Origin: Martelella mediterranea
GTDB lineage: Bacteria; Pseudomonadota; Alphaproteobacteria; Rhizobiales; Rhizobiaceae
Direction of reading: 5' to 3'
Length of the DNA stretch: 64,000 nucleotides
NCBI GenBank assembly: GCA_003001975.1
Contig: PVUG01000001.1
Span: 248,001 to 312,000, forward strand
Shown here: positions 49,853 through 59,593 of the stretch, one piece after another
Numbering within the stretch: position 1 is the stretch's first letter
How the letters are laid out: the number at the start of each line of letters is the position of its first letter
Position numbers and translations under genes: made by a program
Notes under the pieces: model-generated
Told to the model about the DNA's origin: nothing
What the model saw: the letters and a program-made list of their open reading frames with translations, nothing else
Database searches by the model: none

Positions 49853-49886
49853 AAAAGCCCCGGCGATCCTGATCGCCGGGGCTTTT
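49853..49886. terminator. bidirectional terminator
   Basis: 11-bp perfect stem GCCCCGGCGAT/ATCGCCGGGGC (49857-49867 with 49872-49882), 4-nt loop, A run on the left and T run on the right. Placed between the convergent secreted-protein gene and aspS; it can end both transcripts. Confidence 0.88.
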
Positions 49887-49906
49887 CAATGAACGGGATG
49901 AATGCC

Positions 49907-51706
49907 TCAGTCTTTCTTCTGCGGCAGGATGCGCAGGCCAAGCTCGCGCAGCTGCGCCGCGCCGGCTTCGGCAGGCGCCGACATCAGCAGGTCCTGGGCC
50001 TGCTGGTTCATCGGGAACAGCGTGACCTCGCGCAGGTTCTTCGCACCGACGAGCAGCATCACGATACGGTCGATACCGGCCGCCATGCCGCCATGGGGCG
50101 GAACGCCGTACTGGAAGGCGCGGTAAAGGCCGCCGAAGCGCTCCTCGACCACTTCCGCGCCAAGGCCGACATGACCGAAGGCTTCGACCATGGTTTCCGG
50201 GATATGGTTACGGATACCGCCGGAAGCGATTTCAAAGCCGTTGCAGACCATATCGTACTGATAGGCTTTCAGCGCCAGCAGGCCTTCGTCGCCATCGGCC
50301 GCCTTCAGCGCGTCCATACCGCCCTGCGGCATGGAGAAGGGGTTATGGGCAAAGTCGATCTTCTTTTCATCCTCGTTCCATTCGTAGAACGGGAAATCGA
50401 CAATCCAGCACAGCGCGTAACGGTCCTTGTCGGTCAGGCCGAGTTCATCGCCCACACGGGTGCGGGCTTCGCCGGCAAAGCGGGCGAACTGGTCCGGACG
50501 GCCGGCAACGAAGAAGCAGGCGTCGCCCTCGTCAAGCCCAAGCTGCTGACGGATCGCGTCGGTACGCTCGGGACCGATATTCTTGGCCAGCGGACCGGCG
50601 CCGGTGAGGTCCTCGCCTTCCTTGCGCCAGAAGATGTAACCGAGGCCGGGCTGGCCCTGCCCCTGCGCCCAGGAATTCATCCGGTCGCAGAAGGCGCGCG
50701 AACCGCCGGTCTTGGCCGGAATGGCCCAGACTTCGACCTTGGGGTCCTTGGCGATCATGCCGGCAAACACCTTGAAGCCCGAGCCGTCGAAATGCTCGGT
50801 TACGGCTTCCATCTCGATCGGGTTTCTCAGGTCCGGCTTGTCGGAGCCATATTTGCGCATCGCCACATCGTAGGGAATACGCGGGAATTCCTCGGTTACC
50901 GGCTTGCCGTCTGCAAACGCCTTGAAGACGTCGCGCAGCACCGGCTCCATGGTCGACAGAATGTCGTTCTGTTCGACAAAGCTCATTTCCAGGTCGAGCT
51001 GGTAGAACTCGCCCGGCAGGCGGTCGGCGCGCGGGTCCTCGTCGCGGAAGCACGGTGCGATCTGGAAATAGCGGTCGAAGCCGGAGGCCATCAGCAACTG
51101 CTTGTACTGCTGCGGCGCCTGCGGCAGGGCGTAGAACTTGCCCTGATGGATGCGGCTCGGGACCAGAAAGTCGCGCGCGCCTTCCGGCGAGGAAGCAGTC
51201 AGGATCGGGGTCGAATATTCGGTAAAGCCGGCGTCGGCCATCTGCTTGCGCATTTCGGCAATGATCTGCGTGCGCTTGACGATATTGGCATGCAGCGTTT
51301 CGCGGCGCAGATCGAGGAAGCGGTATTTCAGCCGCAGGTCTTCGGGATATTCCGGTTCGCCGAACACCGGCAACGGCAGTTCCTTGGCTGCAGACAGAAC
51401 TTCGATCTCCTCGGCGTAGAGTTCGATCTCGCCGGTTGCCATGTTCGGGTTCACCGTCTCATCGGTGCGCGCACGCACCTTGCCGTCGACGCGAATCACC
51501 CATTCGCCACGAACCTTTTCCGCAGTGGAAAAGGCATTGGAATCCGGGTCGGCAACAACCTGGGTCATGCCGTAATGGTCGCGCAGGTCGATGAAGAGCA
51601 GGCCGCCGTGGTCGCGCACGCGGTGGACCCAGCCGGAAAGGCGGACAGTCTGGCCAACGTCGGACTTGTTGAGGGCGGCACAGGAATGGCTGCGGTAGCG
51701 ATGCAT
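49907..51706 (-). CDS. aspS: aspartate--tRNA ligase, bacterial type
   Basis: Charges tRNA with aspartate. The 599-residue protein has an OB-fold N-terminus ([19 protein letters not shown], then [15 protein letters not shown]), class II motif 2 [15 protein letters not shown], the GAD insert of bacterial AspRS, and motif 3 [13 protein letters not shown]. In alphaproteobacteria this enzyme is usually non-discriminating and also charges tRNA-Asn for GatCAB; that part is inferred. Start 51706; the frame to 51790 is an unconserved extension. Confidence 0.96.
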   Translation of the reverse strand: MHRYRSHSCAALNKSDVGQTVRLSGWVHRVRDHGGLLFIDLRDHYGMTQVVADPDSNAFSTAEKVRGEWVIRVDGKVRARTDETVNPNMATGEIELYAEEIEVLSAAKELPLPVFGEPEYPEDLRLKYRFLDLRRETLHANIVKRTQIIAEMRKQMADAGFTEYSTPILTASSPEGARDFLVPSRIHQGKFYALPQAPQQYKQLLMASGFDRYFQIAPCFRDEDPRADRLPGEFYQLDLEMSFVEQNDILSTMEPVLRDVFKAFADGKPVTEEFPRIPYDVAMRKYGSDKPDLRNPIEMEAVTEHFDGSGFKVFAGMIAKDPKVEVWAIPAKTGGSRAFCDRMNSWAQGQGQPGLGYIFWRKEGEDLTGAGPLAKNIGPERTDAIRQQLGLDEGDACFFVAGRPDQFARFAGEARTRVGDELGLTDKDRYALCWIVDFPFYEWNEDEKKIDFAHNPFSMPQGGMDALKAADGDEGLLALKAYQYDMVCNGFEIASGGIRNHIPETMVEAFGHVGLGAEVVEERFGGLYRAFQYGVPPHGGMAAGIDRIVMLLVGAKNLREVTLFPMNQQAQDLLMSAPAEAGAAQLRELGLRILPQKKD

Positions 51707-51951
51707 ATTCTTATCCGTAAAAGGGTTTGGAAGGCAGGCAGGCGGATATCCGCGCCGGACTTCGCGGTGAATTCCGGCGGAAAAGCGCATGGCAGGCCCT
51801 CTTTGTCAAGGCAAAGCCCGTTTGCAGGCTGCTAAACCACATCAGGCGGTCAACAGCAAGCTTTACCGCCATTGCGATCCCTCCGAACAGGCTTTTCCCT
51901 GCCGGTTTTTCTTCCGCGCCTTGACATCACCGCCCCAAAGGCCAAGGAAAG

Positions 51952-53127
51952 ATGTCGAAACCAAACGACCGATATGACCTTATGATCGAAACCACTTCCG
52001 CTCTTGAAGAGGCCTGCGCCAAGCTCGCCAAATCCGAATTTGTCACCGTCGATACGGAATTCATTCGCGAAAGCACGTTCTGGCCGGAACTCTGCCTGAT
52101 CCAGATGGCAAGTCCCGATGTTGAAGTGCTCGTGGATCCGCTGGCGAAAGGCATCGACCTGAAGCCGTTTTTCGACCTGATGGCCGACCCGTCCGTGGTC
52201 AAGGTGTTTCACGCCGCCCGCCAGGATCTGGAAATCGTCTACCACATGGGCGGGCTTTTGCCCGCGCCGCTGTTCGACACGCAGGTGGCCGCGATGGTCT
52301 GCGGCTTCGGCGATTCGATTTCCTATGACCAGCTGGTCTCGCGGCTGACCGGCGCCCATATCGACAAGTCCTCGCGCTTTACCGACTGGCGCGCGCGCCC
52401 GCTCAACGACAAGCAGCTTTCCTATGCGCTGGCTGACGTAACCCATCTCCGCGACGTCTACCTGAAACTGAGAGACGAGCTTTCCCGCGAAGGCCGCACT
52501 GACTGGGTTGACGAAGAAATGGCGATCCTGGAAACACCGGCCACCTATGACCTGCCGCCCGAGCAGGCCTGGACGCGGCTGAAGCTGAGGGTCAAGAAGC
52601 CGCTCGATTTCGCCGTGATGCAGGCCGTTGCCACCTGGCGCGAACACACCGCCCGGGAACGCAACGTGCCCCGTCGCCGTGTACTGAAGGACGACGCGGT
52701 CTACGAAATCGCCCAGCAGCACCCGACGGAGCCGGAAGCGCTTGCAAAACTGCGGATGATCCCGAAGGGGTGGGAACGCTCGCATGCTGCCGCCGGCCTG
52801 CTGGAGGCCGTCGAGACGGCGCTGCAGATCCCGAAAGCCGACCTTCCGCGTATTCCCCGCCAGCCGCAATTGCCCGACGGCGCAGCCGCTGCCGCCGAGC
52901 TGTTGAAGGTTCTGCTCAAGATCGTTGCCGAGCAGAACCAGGTCGCCGCCCGGGTGATCGCCTCATCCGATGATCTCGACCGTATCGCCGCCGAAGGCGA
53001 AGACGCCGATGTGGAAGCGATGAAGGGCTGGCGCCGCAAGCTTTACGGCGAACCGGCGCTGCAATTGCTGAAAGGCGAGGTCGCGCTGCGCTTCGTCGAC
53101 AAAAAGGTGGAGATGATCGACGTCTGA
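51952..53127 (+). CDS. rnd: ribonuclease D
   Basis: 3'-to-5' exonuclease that trims tRNA and other stable RNA. The 391 residues contain the DEDDy exonuclease motifs VTVDTEFIRES (Exo I), FHAARQDLEIVYHM (Exo II) and SYALADVTHLRDVY (Exo III), then one HRDC domain near 205-285 (FAVMQAVATWREHTA...). Standard length. It ends 5 bp before the convergent DUF2000 gene. Confidence 0.95.
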   Translation: MSKPNDRYDLMIETTSALEEACAKLAKSEFVTVDTEFIRESTFWPELCLIQMASPDVEVLVDPLAKGIDLKPFFDLMADPSVVKVFHAARQDLEIVYHMGGLLPAPLFDTQVAAMVCGFGDSISYDQLVSRLTGAHIDKSSRFTDWRARPLNDKQLSYALADVTHLRDVYLKLRDELSREGRTDWVDEEMAILETPATYDLPPEQAWTRLKLRVKKPLDFAVMQAVATWREHTARERNVPRRRVLKDDAVYEIAQQHPTEPEALAKLRMIPKGWERSHAAAGLLEAVETALQIPKADLPRIPRQPQLPDGAAAAAELLKVLLKIVAEQNQVAARVIASSDDLDRIAAEGEDADVEAMKGWRRKLYGEPALQLLKGEVALRFVDKKVEMIDV

Positions 53128-53132
53128 GAACA

Positions 53133-53540
53133 TCAGGGGTGCATTTTCGCACCCTTGGAAATCTTGTCGGCGATCTTCTTGTCCGCGCGAAAGGCAATGC
53201 CGACAACCTTGGCATCGTCGGGCGCGAATTTGGCGAAAACAGCACGGTTTTCGGCATCATGGCCGGTTGCGAACATCTCTTCCAGGTAAAGCGCGGCCGG
53301 CACGTCACGCTCGAGCGAACGCCTCAGCGCCTTCGAAAGCGTTGCCTGATCGCCGCCAAGCACGATGATCGGCTGCACGCAGAGGGGAAAATAGACATTG
53401 CCGTCGCGATCCCTGTAGTCTTCTCCCATCAGCCCCTCCTGAGACGCGGCAATGCCGGAAGACAGGAAGGCCGTGACGTTGAGCTTTTGCCAGACGGCAA
53501 GATCGTCGCGCACGATGATGACGAATTTGGTGTCGAACAT
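53133..53540 (-). CDS. DUF2000 family protein
   Basis: A 135-residue cytosolic protein of the DUF2000 family. MFDTKFVIIVRDDLAVWQKLN opens it, and IAASQEGLMGEDYRDRDGNVYFPL and PIIVLGG are characteristic. Function unknown. It is divergent from an AraC regulator whose start codon is only 16 bases away, a pairing seen in other genomes, so that regulator probably controls it. Confidence 0.85.
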   Translation of the reverse strand: MFDTKFVIIVRDDLAVWQKLNVTAFLSSGIAASQEGLMGEDYRDRDGNVYFPLCVQPIIVLGGDQATLSKALRRSLERDVPAALYLEEMFATGHDAENRAVFAKFAPDDAKVVGIAFRADKKIADKISKGAKMHP

Positions 53541-53556
53541 GAATGCAAACTCCGGA

Positions 53557-54441
53557 ATGGGATTTGATGGATCGGCCGCCACCCTAGCGCGGCAGACGGA
53601 GGGCGATCTTGAACGTTCGTGCAGACGCGACGCGATTGTCACCGCACCGGCCGAAGACGGGATCGAGCGGATCGAGGCCCGGTTTTCCGGCAATGTTTTC
53701 TCACCACACCGCCACGACACCTATGCGCTCGGACTGACGATTGCCGGGGTCCAGACATTTTCGTATCGGGGCGCGGCGCGGTTTTCGACGCCCGGCCGGT
53801 TGATCATCCTATCGCCGGACGAATTGCATGACGGCGGCGCCGGCGGAGAGGACGGGCTCATCTACCGGATGCTCTATATCAGCCCGGACAGGATCAGCGC
53901 CGCACTTGAAAACATGTCGCGGTTTCGCAGCCTGCCTTTCGTGCAGGCGCCTGTGGTGGACGACCCCGGCCTGCGCTCAAGCCTGACGGAAGCGCTTGGT
54001 GAACTCGATAGCGAAATGGGCGGATTGAAGAGTGACGACCTGACGGCGGAAATCGCCGGCCACCTGCTGCGCCTTGGCGATGCCGGCGCGCAAGGCACAC
54101 GCGGACCGCTTGCGCGAAAAGCGCTTCTACGCTGCCGGGACTATCTTGCCGAAAGTGTTGAGACCAATATCGGCTCGGAAACGCTCGAAGCCCTTTGCGG
54201 CCTCGACCGGTTTTCGCTTTCGCGGCAGTTCCGCGCGGCTTTCGGCACCAGTCCGCACCGCTTTCTGGTGCAGCGGCGGCTGCAGCGGGCAAAGGCATTA
54301 ATTGCCAGCGGCGAGACGCTGGCGGAGGCCGCGCTTGCCGCCGGCTTTGCGGACCAGAGCCACATGACCCGGCATTTCAGAAAGACCTACGGCATGACGC
54401 CCGGACGGTTTCAGACGCTGACGACCGCACACCCGCGTTAA
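53557..54441 (+). CDS. AraC family transcriptional regulator
   Basis: A 294-residue regulator. The N-terminal cupin-like ligand domain contains FSPHRHDTYALGLTIAGVQTF and LIILSPDELHD; the C-terminal double helix-turn-helix runs from about 195 (ALLRCRDYLAESVE...) with FSLSRQFRAAFGTSPHRFL and AALAAGFADQSHMTRHFRK, the canonical AraC ends. The start at 53557 is the last usable one before the conserved domain and leaves 16 bases to the divergent DUF2000 start, so each promoter must lie inside the other gene. Confidence 0.88.
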   Translation: MGFDGSAATLARQTEGDLERSCRRDAIVTAPAEDGIERIEARFSGNVFSPHRHDTYALGLTIAGVQTFSYRGAARFSTPGRLIILSPDELHDGGAGGEDGLIYRMLYISPDRISAALENMSRFRSLPFVQAPVVDDPGLRSSLTEALGELDSEMGGLKSDDLTAEIAGHLLRLGDAGAQGTRGPLARKALLRCRDYLAESVETNIGSETLEALCGLDRFSLSRQFRAAFGTSPHRFLVQRRLQRAKALIASGETLAEAALAAGFADQSHMTRHFRKTYGMTPGRFQTLTTAHPR

Positions 54442-54475
54442 AGCTTCACAACGCCGCAGCGCCGGGACGAAAGGT

Positions 54476-55510
54476 TCACTCGCCCTCGTCAAACAGCCGG
54501 AACTGGTCGATTTCCTTTGGCGGGTTGAGACCGAGATGTTTCCAGGCGGTCGCCGTCATCACCCGGCCGCGTGGGGTGCGCTGAATGAAACCCTGCTGGA
54601 TCATATAGGGTTCGATAATATCCTCGATCGCATCGCGCGGCTCCGACAGCCCCGCCGCGATGGTTTCGATGCCAACCGGGCCGCCGCCGAAATGCTGGCA
54701 GATCATGGTCAGATAGCGCCGGTCGAGCTGGTCGAAACCCATATGGTCGACCTCAAGCCGCGTCAGCGCTTCATCGGCGATGGCCCGAGACACTTCGTTT
54801 GCATCCGCGACCTCGGCGAAATCGCGCACACGGCGCAGCAGCCTGCCGGCGATCCGTGGCGTACCGCGGGCGCGCCGGGCAATCTCGCGCGCGCCGTCAT
54901 CGCTCATGCCGAGCCCCATCAGCCGCGCGCCGCGGCGAATGATCGATTCCAGCTCCTCGACCGTATAAAAATTCAGCCGCACGGGAATGCCGAACCGGTC
55001 CCTCAGCGGGGTCGTCAGCAGGCCGAGCCGGGTGGTGGCGGCCACGAGCGTGAACTTAGACAGGTCGATCTTGACCGAGCGCGCCGCCGGCCCCTCGCCG
55101 ATGATCAGGTCGAGCTGAAAATCCTCCATCGCCGGATAGAGGATTTCCTCCACGGCCGGGTTCAGCCGGTGGATTTCGTCGATAAACAGAACGTCGCGCT
55201 CTTCCAGATTGGTCAAGAGTGCCGCCAGATCACCGGCCTTGGCAATCACCGGGCCGGATGTGGCGCGGAAATTGACGCCGAGTTCCTTGGCCATGATCTG
55301 CGCTAGCGTGGTCTTGCCCAGCCCCGGCGGGCCGACGAACAGAACATGGTCCAGCGCCTCACCGCGCCGTTTAGCTGCCTCGATGAAGATTTTCAGATTG
55401 GCCCGCGCCTCCGCCTGGCCGGTAAAATCATCCAGCGCCTGCGGCCGCATGGCAGCATCGATGTCCTCGGCACGGGACTCGGGCGATATCAGGCGTTCAG
55501 CTTCGCTCAT
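54476..55510 (-). CDS. ruvB: Holliday junction branch migration DNA helicase RuvB
   Basis: AAA+ motor that drives branch migration with RuvA. The 344-residue protein has Walker A GPPGLGKT (60-67), Walker [11 protein letters not shown], the sensor ATTRLGLL, and a C-terminal winged helix ending [15 protein letters not shown]. Its ATG overlaps the vapC stop as ATGA, so ruvB is translationally coupled to a toxin gene. In relatives ruvB lies next to ybgC; here an AraC gene is on that side. Confidence 0.97.
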   Translation of the reverse strand: MSEAERLISPESRAEDIDAAMRPQALDDFTGQAEARANLKIFIEAAKRRGEALDHVLFVGPPGLGKTTLAQIMAKELGVNFRATSGPVIAKAGDLAALLTNLEERDVLFIDEIHRLNPAVEEILYPAMEDFQLDLIIGEGPAARSVKIDLSKFTLVAATTRLGLLTTPLRDRFGIPVRLNFYTVEELESIIRRGARLMGLGMSDDGAREIARRARGTPRIAGRLLRRVRDFAEVADANEVSRAIADEALTRLEVDHMGFDQLDRRYLTMICQHFGGGPVGIETIAAGLSEPRDAIEDIIEPYMIQQGFIQRTPRGRVMTATAWKHLGLNPPKEIDQFRLFDEGE

Positions 55511-55905
55511 TTCAAGATTTCCATTCCCGGAATTACAGCAGCAGCGGCTCTGTCCAGTGTCATCGTGACACGGCATCCCGCCTGTTCGTTTCTGAGCGCA
55601 ATAAGAATGTCGGCGAATTCCGCATTGGTGCGTCGCATCAGATCGAGGGCGGTTTCAACCAAGCGCTCATCCTCCAGTTCAATATCGCCTGCTTCGAGAA
55701 GATCACCAATGGCAGAGGCCACCTCCGGGCGCGAAACAGCCAGCCGTTTGCGCAGAAACCAGGCAAATTCCATCAGCGTGATGCAGTTGATAAACCCGGG
55801 ACCCTTTTGCGGCAACGCGCGGAAAAGTTCGTTAACCGCAGCCGACTGCTTCTCGTCATCCTGCAACACCAACCGCAACAGGACATTTGTATCAAGTCCG
55901 ATCAT
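55507..55905 (-). CDS. vapC: VapC-type PIN domain ribonuclease toxin
   Basis: A 132-residue toxin whose family cuts tRNA or rRNA until held by its antitoxin. The PIN acidic residues D5 (GLDTNVLLR), E46 (LMEFAWFL), D99 (EFADILIAL) and D118 (TLDRA) are all in place, so it looks active. ATGA overlaps link it to vapB upstream and to ruvB downstream. It sits between ruvA and ruvB, an unusual home for a toxin-antitoxin pair. Confidence 0.92.
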   Translation of the reverse strand: MIGLDTNVLLRLVLQDDEKQSAAVNELFRALPQKGPGFINCITLMEFAWFLRKRLAVSRPEVASAIGDLLEAGDIELEDERLVETALDLMRRTNAEFADILIALRNEQAGCRVTMTLDRAAAAVIPGMEILK

Positions 55906-56162
55906 GAACGCTCGGCCACGTGATCGGCAACGGCATTCCCGATGATATCCTTCATGTCTTCGGACGTAATTGTCTCCCGGTCAGGATCATGAAACCGACC
56001 TTTCAGATCAATGGCCTTTTTGTTTTTGGCCTTCATGATGATCTCTCCATCACGCACCACATAACGGATCCGGTCGCCCGGGCTGAGATTGAGCATTGCC
56101 CTTATTTCGGCGGGAACCGTTGTCTGCCCCTTTGAGGTCATTGTTCCGTAAAAGACACTCAA
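55902..56162 (-). CDS. vapB: VapB antitoxin, AbrB/MazE-type DNA-binding
   Basis: An 86-residue antitoxin with the AbrB-like N-terminal fold TSKGQTTVPAEIRAML, then a charged tail for toxin binding (KNKKAIDLKGRF...). The likeliest start is a TTG at 56162 with AAGGAG eight nt upstream; the ATG at 56141 has a weaker site. Its stop overlaps the vapC start. Upstream lies a candidate promoter and a CCTTAC/GTAAGG inverted repeat suited to autoregulation. Confidence 0.9.
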   Translation of the reverse strand: MSVFYGTMTSKGQTTVPAEIRAMLNLSPGDRIRYVVRDGEIIMKAKNKKAIDLKGRFHDPDRETITSEDMKDIIGNAVADHVAERS

Positions 56163-56172
56163 GAGCCGATCT

Positions 56173-56227
56173 CCTTACAACACTAAAAAAGTAAGGGAAC
56201 TATACCACGAAAGGATCAACTCGCCAA
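56173..56227 (-). promoter_or_regulatory. candidate vapBC promoter and operator
   Basis: On the minus strand TTGGCG (56222-56227) and TATAGT (56199-56204) are spaced 17 nt, close to a sigma-70 consensus and partly within the 3' end of ruvA. Between them and vapB lies the inverted repeat CCTTAC/GTAAGG (56191-56196 and 56173-56178), which also covers the AAGGAG ribosome site. It could be the VapBC operator. Binding is inferred. Confidence 0.5.
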
Positions 56228-56836
56228 TTCTTTCAGGCCCAGACGGATAAGGACGGCGCTGTCGGCGCCCTCGCCCGCGTTTTTCAACGCGGCAGAGACC
56301 GCGCCGGCGGCCTGATCGCGTGAATAGCCGAGATTGGACAATGCCGAAATCGCGTCGCTGACAGCGGCAGGAGCAGCCCCCTCGCCGACCTCCTGACGGA
56401 AGGCGACGCCTTCGCTATCGCCCATCGAAAGCCCGGCAGGAACCTTGTTCTTCAGCTCGGTGACGATCCGGGTGGCGACCTTCGGCCCGACGCCGGGCGC
56501 ACGCGAAACCGCCGTCTTGTCGCCAAGCGCCACCGCGTTGGCAATCTCGCCTGCCGATAGCGTTGACAGGATGGCAAGCGCCACCCGGGCCCCGACCCCC
56601 TGCACACTTTGCAGCAGGTTGAACCAGCCGCGCTCTTCCGCACTGATGAAACCGTAAAGCTTCAACTGGTCCTCGCGCACAAAGGTCTCGATCACCAATG
56701 TCACCGCCTCGCCGGGCGAGCCAATGCGCGAAAGCGTGCGCGCCGAACAGAACGCCACATAACAGACGCCATGGACATCGACGAGCACATGGTCGTCGCC
56801 GATCTCGTCAATCACGCCCTTCAACTTGCCGATCAT
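56216..56836 (-). CDS. ruvA: Holliday junction branch migration protein RuvA
   Basis: Binds four-way junctions as a tetramer and loads RuvB. The 206 residues have the N-terminal OB domain [15 protein letters not shown], the helix-hairpin-helix pair [14 protein letters not shown] and [13 protein letters not shown], and a C-terminal RuvB-binding domain ([14 protein letters not shown]). It follows ruvC by 12 bp. Confidence 0.96.
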   Translation of the reverse strand: MIGKLKGVIDEIGDDHVLVDVHGVCYVAFCSARTLSRIGSPGEAVTLVIETFVREDQLKLYGFISAEERGWFNLLQSVQGVGARVALAILSTLSAGEIANAVALGDKTAVSRAPGVGPKVATRIVTELKNKVPAGLSMGDSEGVAFRQEVGEGAAPAAVSDAISALSNLGYSRDQAAGAVSAALKNAGEGADSAVLIRLGLKELAS

Positions 56837-56848
56837 GCAGAGTGTTCC

Positions 56849-57361
56849 TTATCCGGCCAGAGCCGCCTTCATCATCCGGTTTGCGCCGCGATTATGCGCA
56901 TGGCAGATGGCGATCGCCAGCGCATCGGCCGCATCGCTGCCCTTGAACTGAACCTTCGGCATCAGCACCTTCAGCATCATGTGGATCTGTTCCTTGTCGC
57001 CGTGGCCAACGCCGATGACCGCCTTTTTCACGGCATTCGGTGCGTATTCGGCAACATGAAGACCGGCAAGCGAAGGCACAAGAAGCGCAATGCCGCGCGC
57101 CTGGCCGAGCTTCAGCGTGGCCACCGCATCCTTGTTCACGAAGGTCTGCTCGACGGCCGATTCATCCGGTGTGTAGCCATGCACGACCTCCGCAAGCCCG
57201 TCATGCAGCTGCCTGAGACGCGAGGCAAGATCCATTTGGCCATCCGTGGTAACCGTGCCTGAGGCGATGAACTTCAGAGAATTGCCGAGCGTCTCGATCA
57301 CGCCCCAGCCGGTGCGCCTGAGGCCCGGATCAATACCGAGAATACGAATCGTCTTTTCCAT
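56849..57361 (-). CDS. ruvC: crossover junction endodeoxyribonuclease RuvC
   Basis: Cuts Holliday junctions as a dimer. The 170-residue RNase H-fold protein has the catalytic acids in [14 protein letters not shown] (D11), VEQTFVNKD (Glu) and the C-terminal [12 protein letters not shown] (two Asp). First gene of the ruvC-ruvA-vapB-vapC-ruvB run. Divergent from the antiporter region. Confidence 0.96.
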   Translation of the reverse strand: MEKTIRILGIDPGLRRTGWGVIETLGNSLKFIASGTVTTDGQMDLASRLRQLHDGLAEVVHGYTPDESAVEQTFVNKDAVATLKLGQARGIALLVPSLAGLHVAEYAPNAVKKAVIGVGHGDKEQIHMMLKVLMPKVQFKGSDAADALAIAICHAHNRGANRMMKAALAG

Positions 57362-57477
57362 ACAATTACCCTATCTGCCTTGTCGTCAGGCTTCCAGAGA
57401 AAAGTGAACAAAACAAAAACATTCTCACGCAGCCATGCGTGTACGGACACACAGCCTTCCAATAGTGGAGACTTTAA

Positions 57478-57738
57478 ATGGCTGTGCGCACGCACTACCT
57501 AGCCCAGAAAATCAAAGAATTAGAACGGGTGCGGGGCCGGTGGGACCAATACCGCCGGATGGAAGGGAAGACGATTGACGACTTTTTACCTCGCGGTGAT
57601 GATCTTCTCCGCACTCGTCCTGCTCGCCGCGCTTTCGAGCGCTCTGGCGTTTCGTTTCGGGGCACCTCTGCTGTTGCTGTTTCTTGGCGTCGGCCTGCTG
57701 GCTGGCACCGATGGCTTCGGCATCGAATTCAGCAATGA
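57478..57738 (+). CDS. possible small protein upstream of and overlapping the antiporter gene
   Basis: An ATG at 57478 has GGAG seven nt before it and opens 86 codons out of frame with the antiporter, overlapping its first 164 bases. The first 32 residues (charged, helical: HYLAQKIKELERVRGRWDQY) look protein-like; the rest, inside the antiporter, looks like a shadow. It may be a real small gene, a leader affecting antiporter translation, or chance. No homology recognised. Confidence 0.3.
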   Translation: MAVRTHYLAQKIKELERVRGRWDQYRRMEGKTIDDFLPRGDDLLRTRPARRAFERSGVSFRGTSAVAVSWRRPAGWHRWLRHRIQQ

Positions 57739-59365
57739 TGCACTGACCTTCTATGTCGGCTCTCTGGCGCTTGCGGTCATCCTGTTCGACAGCGGTTTCG
57801 GCACCGCGTTCAAGACATTCAGGCGTATCGCGGCGCCGGCTGTGCTTCTTGCCACAGCGGGCGTTCTCATCACGGCAGCGCTTGTGGCCGTGGCGGCGGC
57901 GGTCATTCTCGACTTTTCCCTGCTTGAAGGTTTTCTGCTCGGCGCAATCGTCGCCTCCACGGATGCGGCCGCCGTGTTCTTCCTGATGCGGATCGGCGGC
58001 ATTCACGTCGTCGACAAGGTCAGTTCGACGCTTGAAGTCGAATCCGGCATCAATGATCCGATGGCGATCTTCCTCACCATGACGCTGGTCTCCATGCTCT
58101 CCGTTCAGGGGTCGGGGGCGGAGGAAACGCTGGACATGGTGCTCCATTTCCTGCGCGAGATCGGGTTCGGTCTGCTGTTCGGCCTCGGAGGCGGCATGTT
58201 GACGATCCTGATCGCAAACTCCTTCGGACTGAACCGGGGGCTTGCGCCGATCCTCGTGCTCACGGTTGCCCTTCTGGTGTTTTCGGCGACGGGGGCTGCG
58301 GGCGGAAGCGGGTTCATGGCCGTCTATATCGCCGGCCTGATCGCGGGCAACAGGCGGGTACGTTTTTCAGGGGCCATCAGGCGGTTCCAGGAAGGCATGA
58401 CCTGGCTTGCCCAGATCATCATGTTCCTGCTGCTCGGCCTTCTGGCCACTCCGCACAGATTCCCCGAAATCTTTCTGCCGGCACTGGCGCTGGCGCTGTT
58501 TCTGGTATTCGTCGCCCGGCCTGTCGCCGTCTGGCTTTGCCTGTTCCTTTTCGATTACCGTCCGCGCGAAACGAATTTCATCGCCTGGATCGGCCTGCGC
58601 GGCGCCGCCTCGATCCTGCTGGCCATTCTGCCGGCAATCTACGGGCTGGAAAATGCCGGACTGTTCTTCAACATCGTCTTCGTCATGGTGCTGGTGTCGC
58701 TTATCCTGCAGGGCTGGATGCTGGCGCCCGTCGCCCGGTTTCTGGATCTGGTGCGGCCCAGGGCAAGCGGCGCGCTGGAAACGGTGGAGGTCGACCTGCC
58801 CGGAAACGCCAAGCACGAGCTTCTGGTTTACCGCCTTGCAGAAGGCGCGCCGGTCCTTGAAGGCGCGCTCATTCCGCGCTGGGCCATCCCCTCGCTCGTG
58901 GTCCGCGACGGTTTGTCGATGCGCTATTTCTATGCCGGCGATCTGAAGGCAGGAGATTATCTCTACCTCTTCGTGGTGCCGGGCATGTCCTATCTGCTGG
59001 ACCGGCTTTTTGCAGATCCCGATACGATCGACGGCAGCAGCGAGGAATCACTGCTGGGCACGGAAGTCCTGATGCCGGACCGGCCGCTTGGCGAATTGCG
59101 CGCCATCGAACCGACCGTTGCCATTCCTGCCGGGTCGGAGGAAACGCGGATTGCCGATTTCATCAAGGAACGTCTGGGCGGCAAGCCACATATCGCCGAC
59201 AGGCTGCATCTGGGGCCGCTCTCGCTGATCGTGCGCGAGGCCGACGAGGCGCATAATGTCATGTCCATCGGCGTCTGGCGCGAACCGGAAGACGACAATA
59301 CACCGCTTGTTTTCCGCGCAATTCGGGCACGCTTTGCCCGGCTTTTTCTCAAGTTCAGGCGCTAA
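57575..59365 (+). CDS. potassium/proton antiporter (NhaP2/CvrA type, CPA1)
   Basis: Inner-membrane cation/proton exchanger for K+ extrusion and pH or osmotic balance. The 596 residues give about twelve membrane helices up to about 390, including FLGVGLLAGTDGFGIEFSNDA, DSGFGTAFKTFRRIA, ASTDAAAVF and VESGINDPMAIFL (the CPA1 ion-path Asp). A cytosolic TrkA-C domain (about 405-475) and a further C-terminal domain follow, as in NhaP2. Start is a TTG at 57575 with GGAAGGGAAG upstream. Confidence 0.9.
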   Translation: MTTFYLAVMIFSALVLLAALSSALAFRFGAPLLLLFLGVGLLAGTDGFGIEFSNDALTFYVGSLALAVILFDSGFGTAFKTFRRIAAPAVLLATAGVLITAALVAVAAAVILDFSLLEGFLLGAIVASTDAAAVFFLMRIGGIHVVDKVSSTLEVESGINDPMAIFLTMTLVSMLSVQGSGAEETLDMVLHFLREIGFGLLFGLGGGMLTILIANSFGLNRGLAPILVLTVALLVFSATGAAGGSGFMAVYIAGLIAGNRRVRFSGAIRRFQEGMTWLAQIIMFLLLGLLATPHRFPEIFLPALALALFLVFVARPVAVWLCLFLFDYRPRETNFIAWIGLRGAASILLAILPAIYGLENAGLFFNIVFVMVLVSLILQGWMLAPVARFLDLVRPRASGALETVEVDLPGNAKHELLVYRLAEGAPVLEGALIPRWAIPSLVVRDGLSMRYFYAGDLKAGDYLYLFVVPGMSYLLDRLFADPDTIDGSSEESLLGTEVLMPDRPLGELRAIEPTVAIPAGSEETRIADFIKERLGGKPHIADRLHLGPLSLIVREADEAHNVMSIGVWREPEDDNTPLVFRAIRARFARLFLKFRR

Positions 59366-59593
59366 AGAGACAATCCTCGTAAAGACCATTCACGCCGACG
59401 TGCTTTTCTGACCTCTGTCATTGCCGCTTGCCCTGTTTTTGAATAGAAATCGTTGCGCCCAAGATGTTTTTGGCGGTGCGCTCCGCACCCGATAACAAGA
59501 CCGGCACGCCGGGGCCTCGAAAAGCCCGCTGCCGGCAAGCCAATCCAGAAGCGCCGGCCTCCCGGCACTTCCAACCGAAAGAGGAAGACATCC

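Noticed and set aside
49889-51835. 648-codon open frame antisense to aspS
   Set aside because: Shadow of aspS third-position GC bias.
53134-53155. GGGTGC/GCACCC hairpin as a shared terminator of rnd and DUF2000
   Set aside because: It lies inside the DUF2000 coding end and has no T run.
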